Positions 26,281 to 34,956 of a stretch of 55,683 bases of DNA are shown here, one piece after another; the stretch's first letter is position 1; each line of letters begins with the position of its first letter. The position numbers and the translations under genes were made by a program. The DNA is taken from positions 1 to 55,683 of the forward strand of contig NZ_JAPUDY010000079.1 in the NCBI RefSeq assembly GCF_027492855.1, read 5' to 3'. The DNA is from Acidovorax sp. (GTDB taxonomy: Bacteria; Pseudomonadota; Gammaproteobacteria; Burkholderiales; Burkholderiaceae_C). The notes below the pieces were generated by a model. The model did no database searches. It had not been told where the DNA came from and saw only the letters and a list, made by a program, of their open reading frames with translations.

Positions 26281-26979
26281 ATGGAAACCGCACTGAACGC
26301 CAACCATCTGCAATTTCTTCTGCACGGCGCTGCCTGGACCGTTGGGTTGTCACTGATCGCCTTTGCGGGGGGCGGCCTGTTCGGGCTGGCTGTCGCACTG
26401 TGCCGTGTTGCACGCTCTAGGGCGGTGCGAATCGCCAGCGCAGGCTATGTGCAGCTTGTGCAGGGAACCCCGCTGCTCGTCATCCTCTTCATGACGTTCT
26501 TCGGCCTGCCGTCGCTCGGATTGAAGATATCGCCCCTGGCTGCCGCAGGGATCTCGCTGACGATCTACGTCTCCGCCTACCTGGGCGAGATCTGGCGCGG
26601 CTGCATCGAGTCGGTTCCGCGTTCGCAGTGGGAGGCGGCCGAGTGCCTGGCCCTCACGCGCATTCAGCGCATGCGGCTCGTGATTCTTCCGCAGGCCGTG
26701 CGCATCGCAACGCCGCCCACGGTGGGCTTCATGGTTCAGATCGTGAAGAACACTTCGTTGGCGTCCGTGGTCGGTTTTGTCGAACTGGCGCGCTCCGGGC
26801 AAATCATCAACAACTCCGTGTTCGAGCCGTTCCTCGTCTTTGTGATCATCGGAGTCATCTATTTCGCGCTGTGCTACCCGCTCTCGCAGTGGAGCCAGCG
26901 GCTGGAGCGCCGCAGCGCGCGGACGAGGGGCCCTGCTGTCTTGGCCGCAGAGCAACCATCAATCGCGTCACCCGCGTGA
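26281..26979 (+). CDS. Amino-acid-type ABC transporter permease 2
   Basis: 232 residues from the ATG at 26281, seven bases after permease 1; an in-frame upstream extension inside permease 1 is rejected. HisMQ features: 'YVQLVQGTPLLVILFMTFFG' and 'AAECLALTRIQRMRLVILPQ'. It would form a heterodimeric pore with permease 1. Confidence 0.93.
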   Translation: METALNANHLQFLLHGAAWTVGLSLIAFAGGGLFGLAVALCRVARSRAVRIASAGYVQLVQGTPLLVILFMTFFGLPSLGLKISPLAAAGISLTIYVSAYLGEIWRGCIESVPRSQWEAAECLALTRIQRMRLVILPQAVRIATPPTVGFMVQIVKNTSLASVVGFVELARSGQIINNSVFEPFLVFVIIGVIYFALCYPLSQWSQRLERRSARTRGPAVLAAEQPSIASPA

Positions 26980-26990
26980 GGAGTTTTTCC

Positions 26991-27725
26991 ATGGAACAAG
27001 CAACCGCTGTCGTTCTGCGCAACGTACACAAGAGCTTTGGCCATCACAAGGTGCTGGCCGGGGTCGATCTGGAGGCAAAACGTGGTGAGGTCACGGCCCT
27101 GATCGGCCGCAGTGGGTCTGGCAAGAGCACGGCGCTGCGCTGCATCGACCGCCTGGAGCAGGTCGATAGTGGCGAGATCACAGTGTGCGGGCGCCGGGTC
27201 GATGACCCGAATGTGGACCTCAAGGCCTTGCGACTCGACGTGGGTATCGTCTTCCAGAGCTACAACCTCTTTCCCCACCTCTCCATCGAAGAGAACATCA
27301 TGCTGGCGCCCCGCGTGGCCAAGGGCCTGAAAAGAGGCGAAGCCCGCGAGCTTGCGCACACGGTGCTGGCGCGCGTGGGCCTGTCGGACAAGGCGCAGGC
27401 ATATCCGGAGCAACTCTCCGGAGGCCAGCAGCAACGGGTGGCCATTGCACGATCGCTGGCGATGCAACCCAAGGTGATGCTGTTCGACGAAGTCACTTCC
27501 GCGCTGGACCCGGAGCTGACGGGCGAAGTCCTCAAGGTGATCGAAGAGCTGGCTGCCGGTGGAATGACCATGGTGATGGTGACGCACGAAATGGCGTTCG
27601 CCCGGCGCGTGGCCCATCAAGTGGTCTTCATGCACGACGGTCGCGTGCATGAGCGCGGTAGCGCCGACATCCTCACCCATCCCAGCACCCCTGAGCTCAA
27701 GCAGTTCGTGCAGAGCGACTTCTAG
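26991..27725 (+). CDS. Amino-acid-type ABC transporter ATPase
   Basis: 244 residues. Walker A 'GRSGSGKST' (Arg where most relatives have Pro or Ala), Q-loop 'VFQSYNLFPH', signature '[15 protein letters not shown]', Walker B 'VMLFDEVTSALDPE' (Val in place of the usual Pro), switch His in 'VTHEMAFA'. GlnQ/HisP class. The ATG at 26991 follows GAGG. Partner of the two permeases upstream. Confidence 0.94.
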   Translation: MEQATAVVLRNVHKSFGHHKVLAGVDLEAKRGEVTALIGRSGSGKSTALRCIDRLEQVDSGEITVCGRRVDDPNVDLKALRLDVGIVFQSYNLFPHLSIEENIMLAPRVAKGLKRGEARELAHTVLARVGLSDKAQAYPEQLSGGQQQRVAIARSLAMQPKVMLFDEVTSALDPELTGEVLKVIEELAAGGMTMVMVTHEMAFARRVAHQVVFMHDGRVHERGSADILTHPSTPELKQFVQSDF

Positions 27726-27769
27726 GCACTTGTTTTTCATCCCCCATCACCAACCCAAAGGAGACAACC

Positions 27770-28561
27770 ATGTCCATGATCCGCACCGCCCTTGTGGCGA
27801 CTGGCCTCGCCGTTGCTGCGCTGTCTGCCCACGCAGATTTGCTCGACGACATTCTGAAAGCCAAAAAAATCCGCATCGCCACCGATATGGCGGTTCCGCC
27901 GGCCGCCATGATGGATTCGAGCATGCAGCCCACGGGCTCTGACGTGGAGACCGCCAAGCTGCTGGCGCAGGATTGGGGCATGCAGATCGAGTGGGTGCCG
28001 ACCACGGGTGCAACGCGGATTCCCAACGTCAACACCGGCAAGGCCGACATCATCATCTCCACGTTGTCCGTCACGCCTGACCGCGCCAAGGTGATCGATT
28101 TTTCGAAGCCCTATGCAGTCCTGCAATCCGTCTTTGGTGCGCGCCAGGATCTGGCGATCAAGGACTGGCCTGACCTGAAAGGCCGTAGCGTGACGGTGAC
28201 CCGTGGCACCACGCAGGACACAAAACTGAGCGCCATGGCGGCCGAGAAAGACTTCAAGGTCGTGCGCTATGACGATGACGCCACGATGGTGACTGCGGGT
28301 GCCACGGGCCAGGCCGAGATCGTTGCCACCTCTGTGGCGCTGGTGAACCAGATCTCCGCGAAGAACCCGCAAAAGCCCTGGGAGCCGAAGTTCGTGATCC
28401 AGAATTTCGATCTGGCCATCGGCATCAAGCAAGGCGAGCCTCGCCTGTTGGCCAAGCTCAACGAGTGGATCGCAGCCAACATCAAAAACGGCAAGCTGAA
28501 CGCCATCTACAAGAAGTTCTACAACGTGGACCTCCCTGCTTCCATGCAACAACAGCCATGA
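27770..28561 (+). CDS. Periplasmic binding protein, amino-acid family 3
   Basis: 263 residues. Signal peptide 1-22 with cleavage after 'LSAHA'. SBP family 3 fold: 'KIRIATDMAVPPAAMMDS', 'KADIIISTLSVTPDRAKVIDFSKPY', 'TVTRGTTQDTKL'. Ligand-contact positions usually filled by an aromatic ('PPFGF' type) read 'PPAAMM' here, so the ligand may differ from standard amino acids. SD AAAGGAG precedes the ATG. Located after the ATPase gene, before the isomerase. Confidence 0.93.
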   Translation: MSMIRTALVATGLAVAALSAHADLLDDILKAKKIRIATDMAVPPAAMMDSSMQPTGSDVETAKLLAQDWGMQIEWVPTTGATRIPNVNTGKADIIISTLSVTPDRAKVIDFSKPYAVLQSVFGARQDLAIKDWPDLKGRSVTVTRGTTQDTKLSAMAAEKDFKVVRYDDDATMVTAGATGQAEIVATSVALVNQISAKNPQKPWEPKFVIQNFDLAIGIKQGEPRLLAKLNEWIAANIKNGKLNAIYKKFYNVDLPASMQQQP

Positions 28562-28593
28562 CTTCTTCTACAACCATCAGGAATGAAAGACAC

Positions 28594-29043
28594 ATGAAAA
28601 TAGTTATCGGATCGGACCACGCTGGCTGGGCCCTCAAGGCCGACGTGATGGCCCACATCAAGCAACTGGGCCACGACGTGGTCGACGTGGGCAGCCACGG
28701 GCCGGCGCCAGTGGATTTTCCTGACATCGCGCGCGCCCTCACGCAAAAGGTTCTGGCGGGTGAAGCCGAGCGGGGCGTCATGGTCTGCGGCACAGGCGTT
28801 GGTGCCGCGATCGCCGCGAACAAGGTGCGCGGCATTCGGGCCGCCGTGTGCCATGACGTTCACTCGGCACACCAGAGCGTCGAGCACGACGATGTCAACG
28901 TGATGTGCATTGGCGCGCAGATCGTCGGCCCCTGGCTGGCCAACGACCTGGTGGCGTCATTTCTTTCTGCGCAGTTTGAAGACAGCGAGGACTACCGTCG
29001 CCGGGTCGATAAGCTGCACCAGATGGACGCGGCATTCAAGTGA
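28594..29043 (+). CDS. rpiB: RpiB/LacAB-family sugar isomerase
   Basis: 149 residues from the ATG at 28594. All RpiB active-site residues are visible: 'GSDHAG' with Asp8/His9, Cys65 and Thr67 in 'VCGTGVG', His98 in 'SVEHDDVNV', and Arg residues near 136-138. The family interconverts aldo- and keto-sugar phosphates (ribose-5-P, allose-6-P, tetrose-phosphates). Its stop overlaps the kinase GTG start. In this setting it probably acts on a phosphorylated catabolic intermediate, not on housekeeping ribose-5-P. Confidence 0.92.
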   Translation: MKIVIGSDHAGWALKADVMAHIKQLGHDVVDVGSHGPAPVDFPDIARALTQKVLAGEAERGVMVCGTGVGAAIAANKVRGIRAAVCHDVHSAHQSVEHDDVNVMCIGAQIVGPWLANDLVASFLSAQFEDSEDYRRRVDKLHQMDAAFK

Positions 29044-29963
29044 CAAGCCCCACCGTTGTCGTCTTCGGTAGCCTCAACATGGACCTGGTGGTCCGTGTCG
29101 AGCGCGCACCCCATGCCGGGGAGACGGTCGCGGCCGAGTCGTTCTTGATGAATCCAGGGGGCAAGGGGGCGAATCAGGCCGTGGCCTGTGCGCGCCAGGC
29201 CGCGCGTGTGGTGATGGCCGGTCGTGTCGGCGACGATGACTTCGGGGTGGCCCTGAAGAGTGCGCTCCAAAGGCAAGGCGTGGATGCCTCCTCGGTCCAG
29301 GTTGGCTCGGGAAGCAGTGGAATCGCGATGATCACGGTGGACGATGCGGCGCAAAACCGCATTGCCGTCGTGGGCGGGGCGAACGCTGAAGTCTCTGAAG
29401 CCGATGCTGACGGTTTGCGCACTCCACTGCGCGAAGCGGGCCTGCTGCTGCTGCAATTGGAGATACCGCTGCCAGCAGTCATTCGCGCAGCCCAGGTCGC
29501 TCGCTCGCTGGGCTGCACTGTGCTGTTGAACCCTGCACCGGCGCGGATGCTGCCGCCCGAGCTTCTGGCGCTGGTCGATATTCTGGTTGTGAACGAAACC
29601 GAAGCCCAGGTACTGACGGGCCTGAACAACGTGGACGCTTCAAACGCCGCGGAAGCCGCCGCGCTGCTGACCAGGCGTGGGCCTCGGGATGTCATCGTTA
29701 CGCTGGGCGAACACGGCGTGGTTTGGCATGGCCCGCTCGGAACCCGAAGCGTGCCCGCTGTTCCTGTGCGTGCCGTGGACACCACTGCTGCAGGCGACAC
29801 CTTCATTGGTGCGCTTGCCGCGCTGCGGGTTGAAGGGCGGAGCATGGACGAAGCCCTTGCCCATGCGGTGAAGGCGGCAACGTTATGCGTTACACGACAC
29901 GGCGCTCAGGCCTCGATCCCGTCACGCGCTGAGGTGGAAGCGTTCGAGGCGGGAGTGTGTTGA
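29040..29963 (+). CDS. Ribokinase-family sugar kinase (PfkB superfamily)
   Basis: 307 residues, GTG start in GTGA overlap with the isomerase. Ribokinase hallmarks: 'VFGSLNMDLVV' at the N-terminus, 'NPGGKGANQAVACARQ' (PfkB signature 1), 'VVNETEAQVLTG', and 'VDTTAAGDTFIGALAA' (PfkB signature 2 with the catalytic Asp). It phosphorylates a pentose or related sugar. Last gene of the operon; it ends 12 bp from the convergent second FadR gene. Ribose itself is doubtful because the transporter is not of the sugar type. Confidence 0.92.
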   Translation: MTSPTVVVFGSLNMDLVVRVERAPHAGETVAAESFLMNPGGKGANQAVACARQAARVVMAGRVGDDDFGVALKSALQRQGVDASSVQVGSGSSGIAMITVDDAAQNRIAVVGGANAEVSEADADGLRTPLREAGLLLLQLEIPLPAVIRAAQVARSLGCTVLLNPAPARMLPPELLALVDILVVNETEAQVLTGLNNVDASNAAEAAALLTRRGPRDVIVTLGEHGVVWHGPLGTRSVPAVPVRAVDTTAAGDTFIGALAALRVEGRSMDEALAHAVKAATLCVTRHGAQASIPSRAEVEAFEAGVC

Positions 29964-29975
29964 TCGCCTTTGCTT

Positions 29976-30764
29976 TCAGAGAGGATCTTTCTCTGACCTG
30001 CCGAGAATGGCTTTGCCACTGGGAGCCAGCGCTTTCTGTCGGCGCAGGTTGTCTCCGATCTTGAAATGGGCACGCAATGCCTGGTCAGCAGCATCCTCGT
30101 CACCCGTAACAACGGCCTGCAGCAGACGGCGATGGTCCTCCACCACCGCACGCTTCATCGACTCGTCGTGGTCCCCCACGATCCTGCGGCGGTCCTTGTG
30201 CGAGCGCGTCAGCAGCGTTGCTATCGCCCCATACATCTGCACGATGGTGTCTGACTTGCTGGCACGCACGAGGGCGTAGTGAAAGTCGAAATCGGCCAAG
30301 CCACCATTGGCGGTGTCGTCCACCGTGGCCTCGATGAGATCCAGGGCGGCCCGGAGCCGATCGATGTCTGCATTGGTGGCCCGCTGACAGGCCAGGCGGA
30401 TCGCCTGGCACTCCAGCGCGACGCGCGCCTGCATGACGTCATCGATGGCATCGCCGGTCTGCGCCAGCGAGAAAGCGAAGACATCGCCCAGCACCGAGAT
30501 ATCGGGCTGGCGCACCACCGTGCCCAGGCGCTCGCGGATCTCCACAACCCCCAACATCGACAGTGCCCGCAAGGCCTCGCGAACGATCGGGCGGCTCACA
30601 CCCAGCTGCTCGGCAAGTTCACGCTCGGGCAGCAGGCGATCGCCATTGCGGATCCGGCGATCGAGCAATTGCTCGCGCAGGAAGCCGAACACCTTCTCGA
30701 AGCCCGATACCGGTGCTTCTGAGGCGGGCCGCGTCACGCTGGGGGCCTTGTTCTTTGTTGTCAT
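29976..30764 (-). CDS. FadR-subfamily GntR transcriptional regulator, right copy
   Basis: 262 residues from the ATG at 30762-30764, the same start and length as the left copy; a longer upstream frame is rejected on that ground. HTH and FCD domains are identical to the left copy through about residue 236. The C-terminus ends 'RRQKALAPSGKAILG..' in place of 'RRQKALAPSVRPPTT..'. It is monocistronic and convergent with the kinase. Both copies appear intact, so the proteins could form mixed dimers. Confidence 0.93.
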   Translation of the reverse strand: MTTKNKAPSVTRPASEAPVSGFEKVFGFLREQLLDRRIRNGDRLLPERELAEQLGVSRPIVREALRALSMLGVVEIRERLGTVVRQPDISVLGDVFAFSLAQTGDAIDDVMQARVALECQAIRLACQRATNADIDRLRAALDLIEATVDDTANGGLADFDFHYALVRASKSDTIVQMYGAIATLLTRSHKDRRRIVGDHDESMKRAVVEDHRRLLQAVVTGDEDAADQALRAHFKIGDNLRRQKALAPSGKAILGRSEKDPL

Positions 30765-30773
30765 ACCGTGGTT
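30054..30773 (-). repeat. 720-bp inverted repeat, right arm
   Basis: Reverse-complement partner of 23903-24622. Mismatches fall at 30093 and 30087 only, judged by reading the two copies side by side. The arms enclose 24623-30053, about 5.4 kb. Confidence 0.95.
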
Positions 30774-30780
30774 GTTCCAG

Positions 30781-30790
30781 TGGCTAGCCA
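30781..30790 (-). promoter_or_regulatory. Putative FadR-type operator, right copy
   Basis: TGGCTAGCCA, a perfect 10-bp palindrome, lies 17 bases upstream of the right regulator ATG. The matching stretch of the left copy reads TGGTAAGCCG. Conversely, the left TGGTAAAACCA is TGGAACAACCA here, so the stronger dyad is at a different place in each copy. Confidence 0.45.
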
Positions 30791-31100
30791 AATACCATGT
30801 TAACCCCCGGCTAACGGCGCGGCCTCTGCAGAGCGGGGCCGTTCTGAGGAATTTGCCAGCGGGGCCGTGGCAAACATCTTTGTTGCCCGCGCAAACACAG
30901 GCCGTGGAGCTGCGTGGAATCATCGAACCCACGCCGGATGCTATCTATCGGCACGTCGGGTCACGAAATTCCTGCTCTTATCCCGCTGAGTGCGGCCGTT
31001 TTCTGGGCCTCTGTGGGTGTTGTTGATGGAATCGCACTCATTCTTGTTTGCAATTCGATGATCCGGATCCTCTCTATCTCAATTTTGTTCCAGGACCGTT
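30791..31100. other. Non-coding interval before the TonB receptor gene
   Basis: About 310 bp without a convincing gene, the right junction of the FadR cassette. Near its end, TCATTC/TTTGCAATTCG around 31035-31060 is a weak Fur-like sequence (about 10 of 19 consensus matches), a possible but unproven iron control site for the receptor. No transposase remnant or direct repeat was recognised. Confidence 0.5.
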
Positions 31101-33272
31101 ATGCATACTCGCCGCCCTTCCCGGAGTGCCTCACCGGCACATCCTTTTGCCCTGCGCCAGATCGCCCAAGCCTGCGCGTGGACCTTGCTGGCCGGTGCCG
31201 GTGCGGCCCTGGCGCAAAGCCCAGCTGCCACCGTGGCTCTCAAGGAGGTGACGGTCAACGCATCCGCTGAAACACCCGAAAGCCTGCCCGCCGCAGCGCC
31301 CGGTGGCCAGGTGGCCAAGGGCACGCGCCTGGGCGTGCTGGGCAATGTGGGCGTGATGGACACGCCCTTCAACATCACGGGTTACACCGCCGAGGGCATT
31401 GCCGACCAGCAGGCACAGACGGTGGGCGCGGTGCTCAAGAACGACCCTTCGGTGCGCACGACGACCAACGAAGGTCACATTGTTGAAAACTTCACCATCC
31501 GTGGCTTTGGTGTACTGGCCGGTTCGATGGCCATCAATGGCGTCTATGGCTTGGCGCCCGAGCAGAACACTCCCACCGAGATTTTCGAGCGCGTGGAAGT
31601 GCTCAAGGGGCCTGGCGCCATGATGATGGGCATGCCGGCCACGGGGGATGTGGGTGGCGCCATCAACCTCGTGCCCAAGCGCGCGGGCAAGGATCCGCTG
31701 ACGCGCGTGACCACCACCTATTCGTCCAAGTCGAATGTGGGCGTGCACGCCGATGTGGCGCGCCGGTTCGGCGAGGACAAGCGCCTGGGTGTGCGCGTCA
31801 ACGGCGTGGTGTCGGGCGGCGAGACCTGGCTCGACCATCAGACCAAGGCACGCGAGATTGGCCACCTGGCGCTCGATTACCAAGGCGAGGGCTGGAGCAT
31901 GGAGGCCGATGCCTATTCGCTCAAGAACAAGGTGCGCAAGGGCTCACCCATGCAGCCGATCATCACCGGCTGGACCACGGTGCCCAAGGCGCCCGATGGC
32001 TCCACCAATTTCTTCTATGGTGAAGGCGTGTACAGCAACACGCAGACGCAGGGTCTCATCGTGCGTGGCCAGGCCAAGATCAACGCGGGCTGGACGGCTT
32101 TTGCTTCCGCAGGCAAGGCCCAGCATGGCTATGACGGCTTTATTTTTGGCACCCGCCCGGTGTGGACGGCAGCCAATGCGGCCACCGGCAATGCCACGGG
32201 AACGGCCTACAACTCCTGGGGCGAGTACGACACCACCACGGCTGAGTTGGGTCTGCGCGGCCAGTTCAGCACCGGCGCCGTGGCGCACAAGCTCACCCTG
32301 GCCGCCAACTTGATGAACTACGAAGGCGGCGGCCGTGGCAACGGCACTGCGCCCATCCGCAGCAATATCTACAACCCCACGCCGATCACCATGCCTGCAG
32401 GGGCAGCTGCATCCACCTTCACCAAGTACAACGACGATGTGATGACGGCCCTGAGCGTGGCTGATACCTTGTCCTTTGCCGATGACAAGGTGCAGCTCAC
32501 CCTGGGCCTGCGTGCACAGCAGGTAGAGCAAAAACTCAGCAAGTACAAGGAGAGCGCCGTGACGCCTTTGGTGGGCGCCGTGTTCAAGCCCTGGGGCGAG
32601 AACGTTTCGCTGTACGGCAATTACGTGGAAGGCTTGAGCGCGGGCACTACCGTGAAGGCACCCTATGCCAATGAGGGCGAGACCTTCAAGCCCTACAAGA
32701 GCAAGCAGATGGAGGTGGGCGTGAAGTGGGTGAGCGGCAGCCTGACGCAGACCGTGAGCCTGTTCCAGATCAGCAAGCCCGCCCTCATCGAGGCCAACAA
32801 TCGCCAGGTGCTCGATGGCGAACAGCGTAACCGGGGTGTGGAGTGGAACGTATTCGGCCAATTGAACCCGGCCCTCACACTGCTGGGCGGTGTGGCCTAC
32901 ACAGAGGCGGATCAGACCAAGACCAACAAGGGTGTGAACCAAGGCCGTGCGCAGTTCGGCGTGCCCAAGCTCACGCTGAACCTGGGCGCGGACTGGGCCA
33001 TCCCTGGCGTGCAAGGCCTGTCGGTGAACGGCCGTGTCAACCACACGGGATCGCAGTGGCTCACAGGCGACAACAGCGTGAAGCTGCCGTCGTGGACCAC
33101 CGTGGATGTGGGCGCCCGCTACGCCACGCGCTTTGGCGCCCAGCCAGTGGTGCTGCGCGCCACGGTGACCAACCTCGCCAACCGCGCGTACTTTGAAAGT
33201 ATCTGGGGCGCGGGCCGGGTGAACGTGGGCGCTCCACGCGCCGTGCGCCTGTCGGCCACGTTCGACTTCTGA
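31101..33272 (+). CDS. TonB-dependent siderophore receptor
   Basis: 723 residues. Signal peptide to about residue 39 ('AGAALAQ'), a TonB-box-like 'KEVTVNAS', plug domain with 'NFTIRGFGV', 'IFERVEVLKGPGAMMMG' and 'VGGAINLVPKRA', then a 22-strand-type barrel ending in Phe ('RLSATFDF'). Plug motifs are those of FhuA/FpvA-type ferric-siderophore receptors. No extra N-terminal signalling domain. SD AGGA precedes the ATG. The stop overlaps the esterase start (TGATG). Probably feeds the ABC importer at 18-22 kb. Confidence 0.94.
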   Translation: MHTRRPSRSASPAHPFALRQIAQACAWTLLAGAGAALAQSPAATVALKEVTVNASAETPESLPAAAPGGQVAKGTRLGVLGNVGVMDTPFNITGYTAEGIADQQAQTVGAVLKNDPSVRTTTNEGHIVENFTIRGFGVLAGSMAINGVYGLAPEQNTPTEIFERVEVLKGPGAMMMGMPATGDVGGAINLVPKRAGKDPLTRVTTTYSSKSNVGVHADVARRFGEDKRLGVRVNGVVSGGETWLDHQTKAREIGHLALDYQGEGWSMEADAYSLKNKVRKGSPMQPIITGWTTVPKAPDGSTNFFYGEGVYSNTQTQGLIVRGQAKINAGWTAFASAGKAQHGYDGFIFGTRPVWTAANAATGNATGTAYNSWGEYDTTTAELGLRGQFSTGAVAHKLTLAANLMNYEGGGRGNGTAPIRSNIYNPTPITMPAGAAASTFTKYNDDVMTALSVADTLSFADDKVQLTLGLRAQQVEQKLSKYKESAVTPLVGAVFKPWGENVSLYGNYVEGLSAGTTVKAPYANEGETFKPYKSKQMEVGVKWVSGSLTQTVSLFQISKPALIEANNRQVLDGEQRNRGVEWNVFGQLNPALTLLGGVAYTEADQTKTNKGVNQGRAQFGVPKLTLNLGADWAIPGVQGLSVNGRVNHTGSQWLTGDNSVKLPSWTTVDVGARYATRFGAQPVVLRATVTNLANRAYFESIWGAGRVNVGAPRAVRLSATFDF

Positions 33273-34930
33273 TGCACAGCGGCACCGGGCGCTGGATGGC
33301 GGGAAAGAAGGGCTGGCTATCGAAGGGAGCTGCGTGTGTCCTGGTGGGCGCGCTGGTCCTGACGATGAAGGCGCATGCCGCCACCGACACACCACCCGGT
33401 GGGCCGCTTGCCATGGGCGGTGTGGCTGAGGGGGTGCTTGCGCGGATGACAGCCCGTGCCCATCCACTGGACGCACAGCCGGGCGACCTGGTGCGTGGCA
33501 GCCTGGGTGGGGACCGCATGCGCCTGGTTTTGGTCAACGCAGCGGGCCAGCGTGAGCGTGTGCTGGCCACCGGGGTCGGTAACCCGCAGGACTTTGTCTT
33601 TGTGGCGGGCGCCAATCCGCCGTATGCGCTGGAGGTGCGCGCTCCCGTGGAGGGCGGCTACAGCCTGCGCGTGAGTGAGGTAGTGCCCCGTGCGGCCCAG
33701 GTGCCGCCGCCCCATGTCTTGGAAAGCCTCCGTTTGCGGGCCTTGCAACAGGCGCTGGTCAGTGGAGGAGCGGACACCGAAGCGTTTTGGACTGAGATGC
33801 GTGAGCGTGGCACCCCGCTGGTGGAGCCGGACGCCCACCCAGCGCCAGATGGCTCGGTGCTGGTTACCTTCTTGTGGCGTGGCGCGCAGCGCAACGCCTG
33901 GGTGTTCGGCGCGCCTTCAGGCAACCATGATGCAATGGCCCGGTTGGAGGGCAGCGATGTTTGGTACCGCAGCTACCGTGTACCCCCCGATACCCGGCTG
34001 GGCTACAAGCTGGCCCCCGACGTGCCGGAGCTCAATGCCCCTGCACCGGTGCGCCGCCGCGCCATCGTCGCCACGGCGCAGCGTGATCCGCTCAACGCCC
34101 GCAGTTTTCCCGCTCGGCCGATCGACATATTCGCAGGCGAATCTGTGCTGGAACTGCCGCAAGCCCCGGCGCAGGAATGGGTGGCGGCCCGAGAGGGCGT
34201 CGCGCAAGGGGTAGTGGCCCGACACAGGGTTTCCAGCACGGTGCTTGGCAATACGCGGAACGTCACGCTGTATCGGCCGGTTGGATGGCAGCCGGACGCG
34301 GCAGGTAACGCCCTTTTGGTGGTGTTCGATGGCGATGCCTACCAAAACGAGATCCCGACGCCGACCATTCTGGACAACCTGATCGCGGCTGGCGAATTGC
34401 CGCCCACGGCGGCCATCCTGATCAGTAACCCCAGCCGCAAGGCGCGCAACGAGGAACTACCGCCCAACCCCGCGTTCATGCGGTTTTTGGCGACGGAGCT
34501 CATGCCCTGGGCACGAAGCCAGGGAGTGGCTGCCGACGCAGACCGCACGGTGGTGGCGGGTGCCAGCTATGGCGGGCTGGCTGCGGCTTATGCAGGGCTG
34601 CAGCATCCCGAGTGGTTTGGCAACGTCTATAGCCAGTCGGGCTCCTTTTGGTGGAGTGCCGAGGGGCAGGAGCCCTCGTGGCTCACGCGCGAATTCGTGC
34701 GGCAGCCGTTGCGGCCGGTGCGCTTTTATCTGGAGGCCGGTTTGTTTGAAGGCAACCGGGCAGAGCAGGTGGGAATTCTCGAATCCACGCGCCACCTGCG
34801 CGACGTGCTGCGAGCCAAAGGCTATGCGGTGCATCACCGCGAATATGCTGCCGGGCACGACTACCTGCACTGGCGCGGCACCTTGGCCACGGGACTCATG
34901 GCCTTGCTCGGGAAGACGGCCACCAGATAG
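33272..34930 (+). CDS. Exported Fes-type enterochelin/siderophore esterase (PfeE-like)
   Basis: 552 residues, larger than E. coli Fes (~400). A signal peptide ends near 'MKAHA' (residue ~36), then a PPC-like beta domain ('PLDAQPGDLVRGSL', ~60-130), the Fes N-terminal Ig-like domain ('VLVTFLWRGAQRNAWVFG', ~190-290) and the esterase domain with Ser432 in 'GASYGG' and His529 in 'AAGHDYLHW'. The export signal suggests periplasmic hydrolysis of the ferric siderophore, as known for Pseudomonas PfeE. Translationally coupled to the receptor gene. Confidence 0.9.
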   Translation: MHSGTGRWMAGKKGWLSKGAACVLVGALVLTMKAHAATDTPPGGPLAMGGVAEGVLARMTARAHPLDAQPGDLVRGSLGGDRMRLVLVNAAGQRERVLATGVGNPQDFVFVAGANPPYALEVRAPVEGGYSLRVSEVVPRAAQVPPPHVLESLRLRALQQALVSGGADTEAFWTEMRERGTPLVEPDAHPAPDGSVLVTFLWRGAQRNAWVFGAPSGNHDAMARLEGSDVWYRSYRVPPDTRLGYKLAPDVPELNAPAPVRRRAIVATAQRDPLNARSFPARPIDIFAGESVLELPQAPAQEWVAAREGVAQGVVARHRVSSTVLGNTRNVTLYRPVGWQPDAAGNALLVVFDGDAYQNEIPTPTILDNLIAAGELPPTAAILISNPSRKARNEELPPNPAFMRFLATELMPWARSQGVAADADRTVVAGASYGGLAAAYAGLQHPEWFGNVYSQSGSFWWSAEGQEPSWLTREFVRQPLRPVRFYLEAGLFEGNRAEQVGILESTRHLRDVLRAKGYAVHHREYAAGHDYLHWRGTLATGLMALLGKTATR

Positions 34931-34956
34931 GAAGTAGCAAGAAAGCAGAGCGCGTT

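Noticed and set aside
30765-30932. 56-residue N-terminal extension of the right FadR gene
   Set aside because: The left copy starts at the equivalent ATG with identical sequence and has no such extension; the extra part lies in the promoter region.
31035-31062. Fur-like sequence before the TonB receptor
   Set aside because: Only about 10 of 19 consensus positions fit, so I did not list it as a separate site.
23613-31100. Composite transposon or integrative element
   Set aside because: The flanking repeats are regulator genes, not insertion sequences; no transposase, integrase, tRNA attachment site or target duplication was found.
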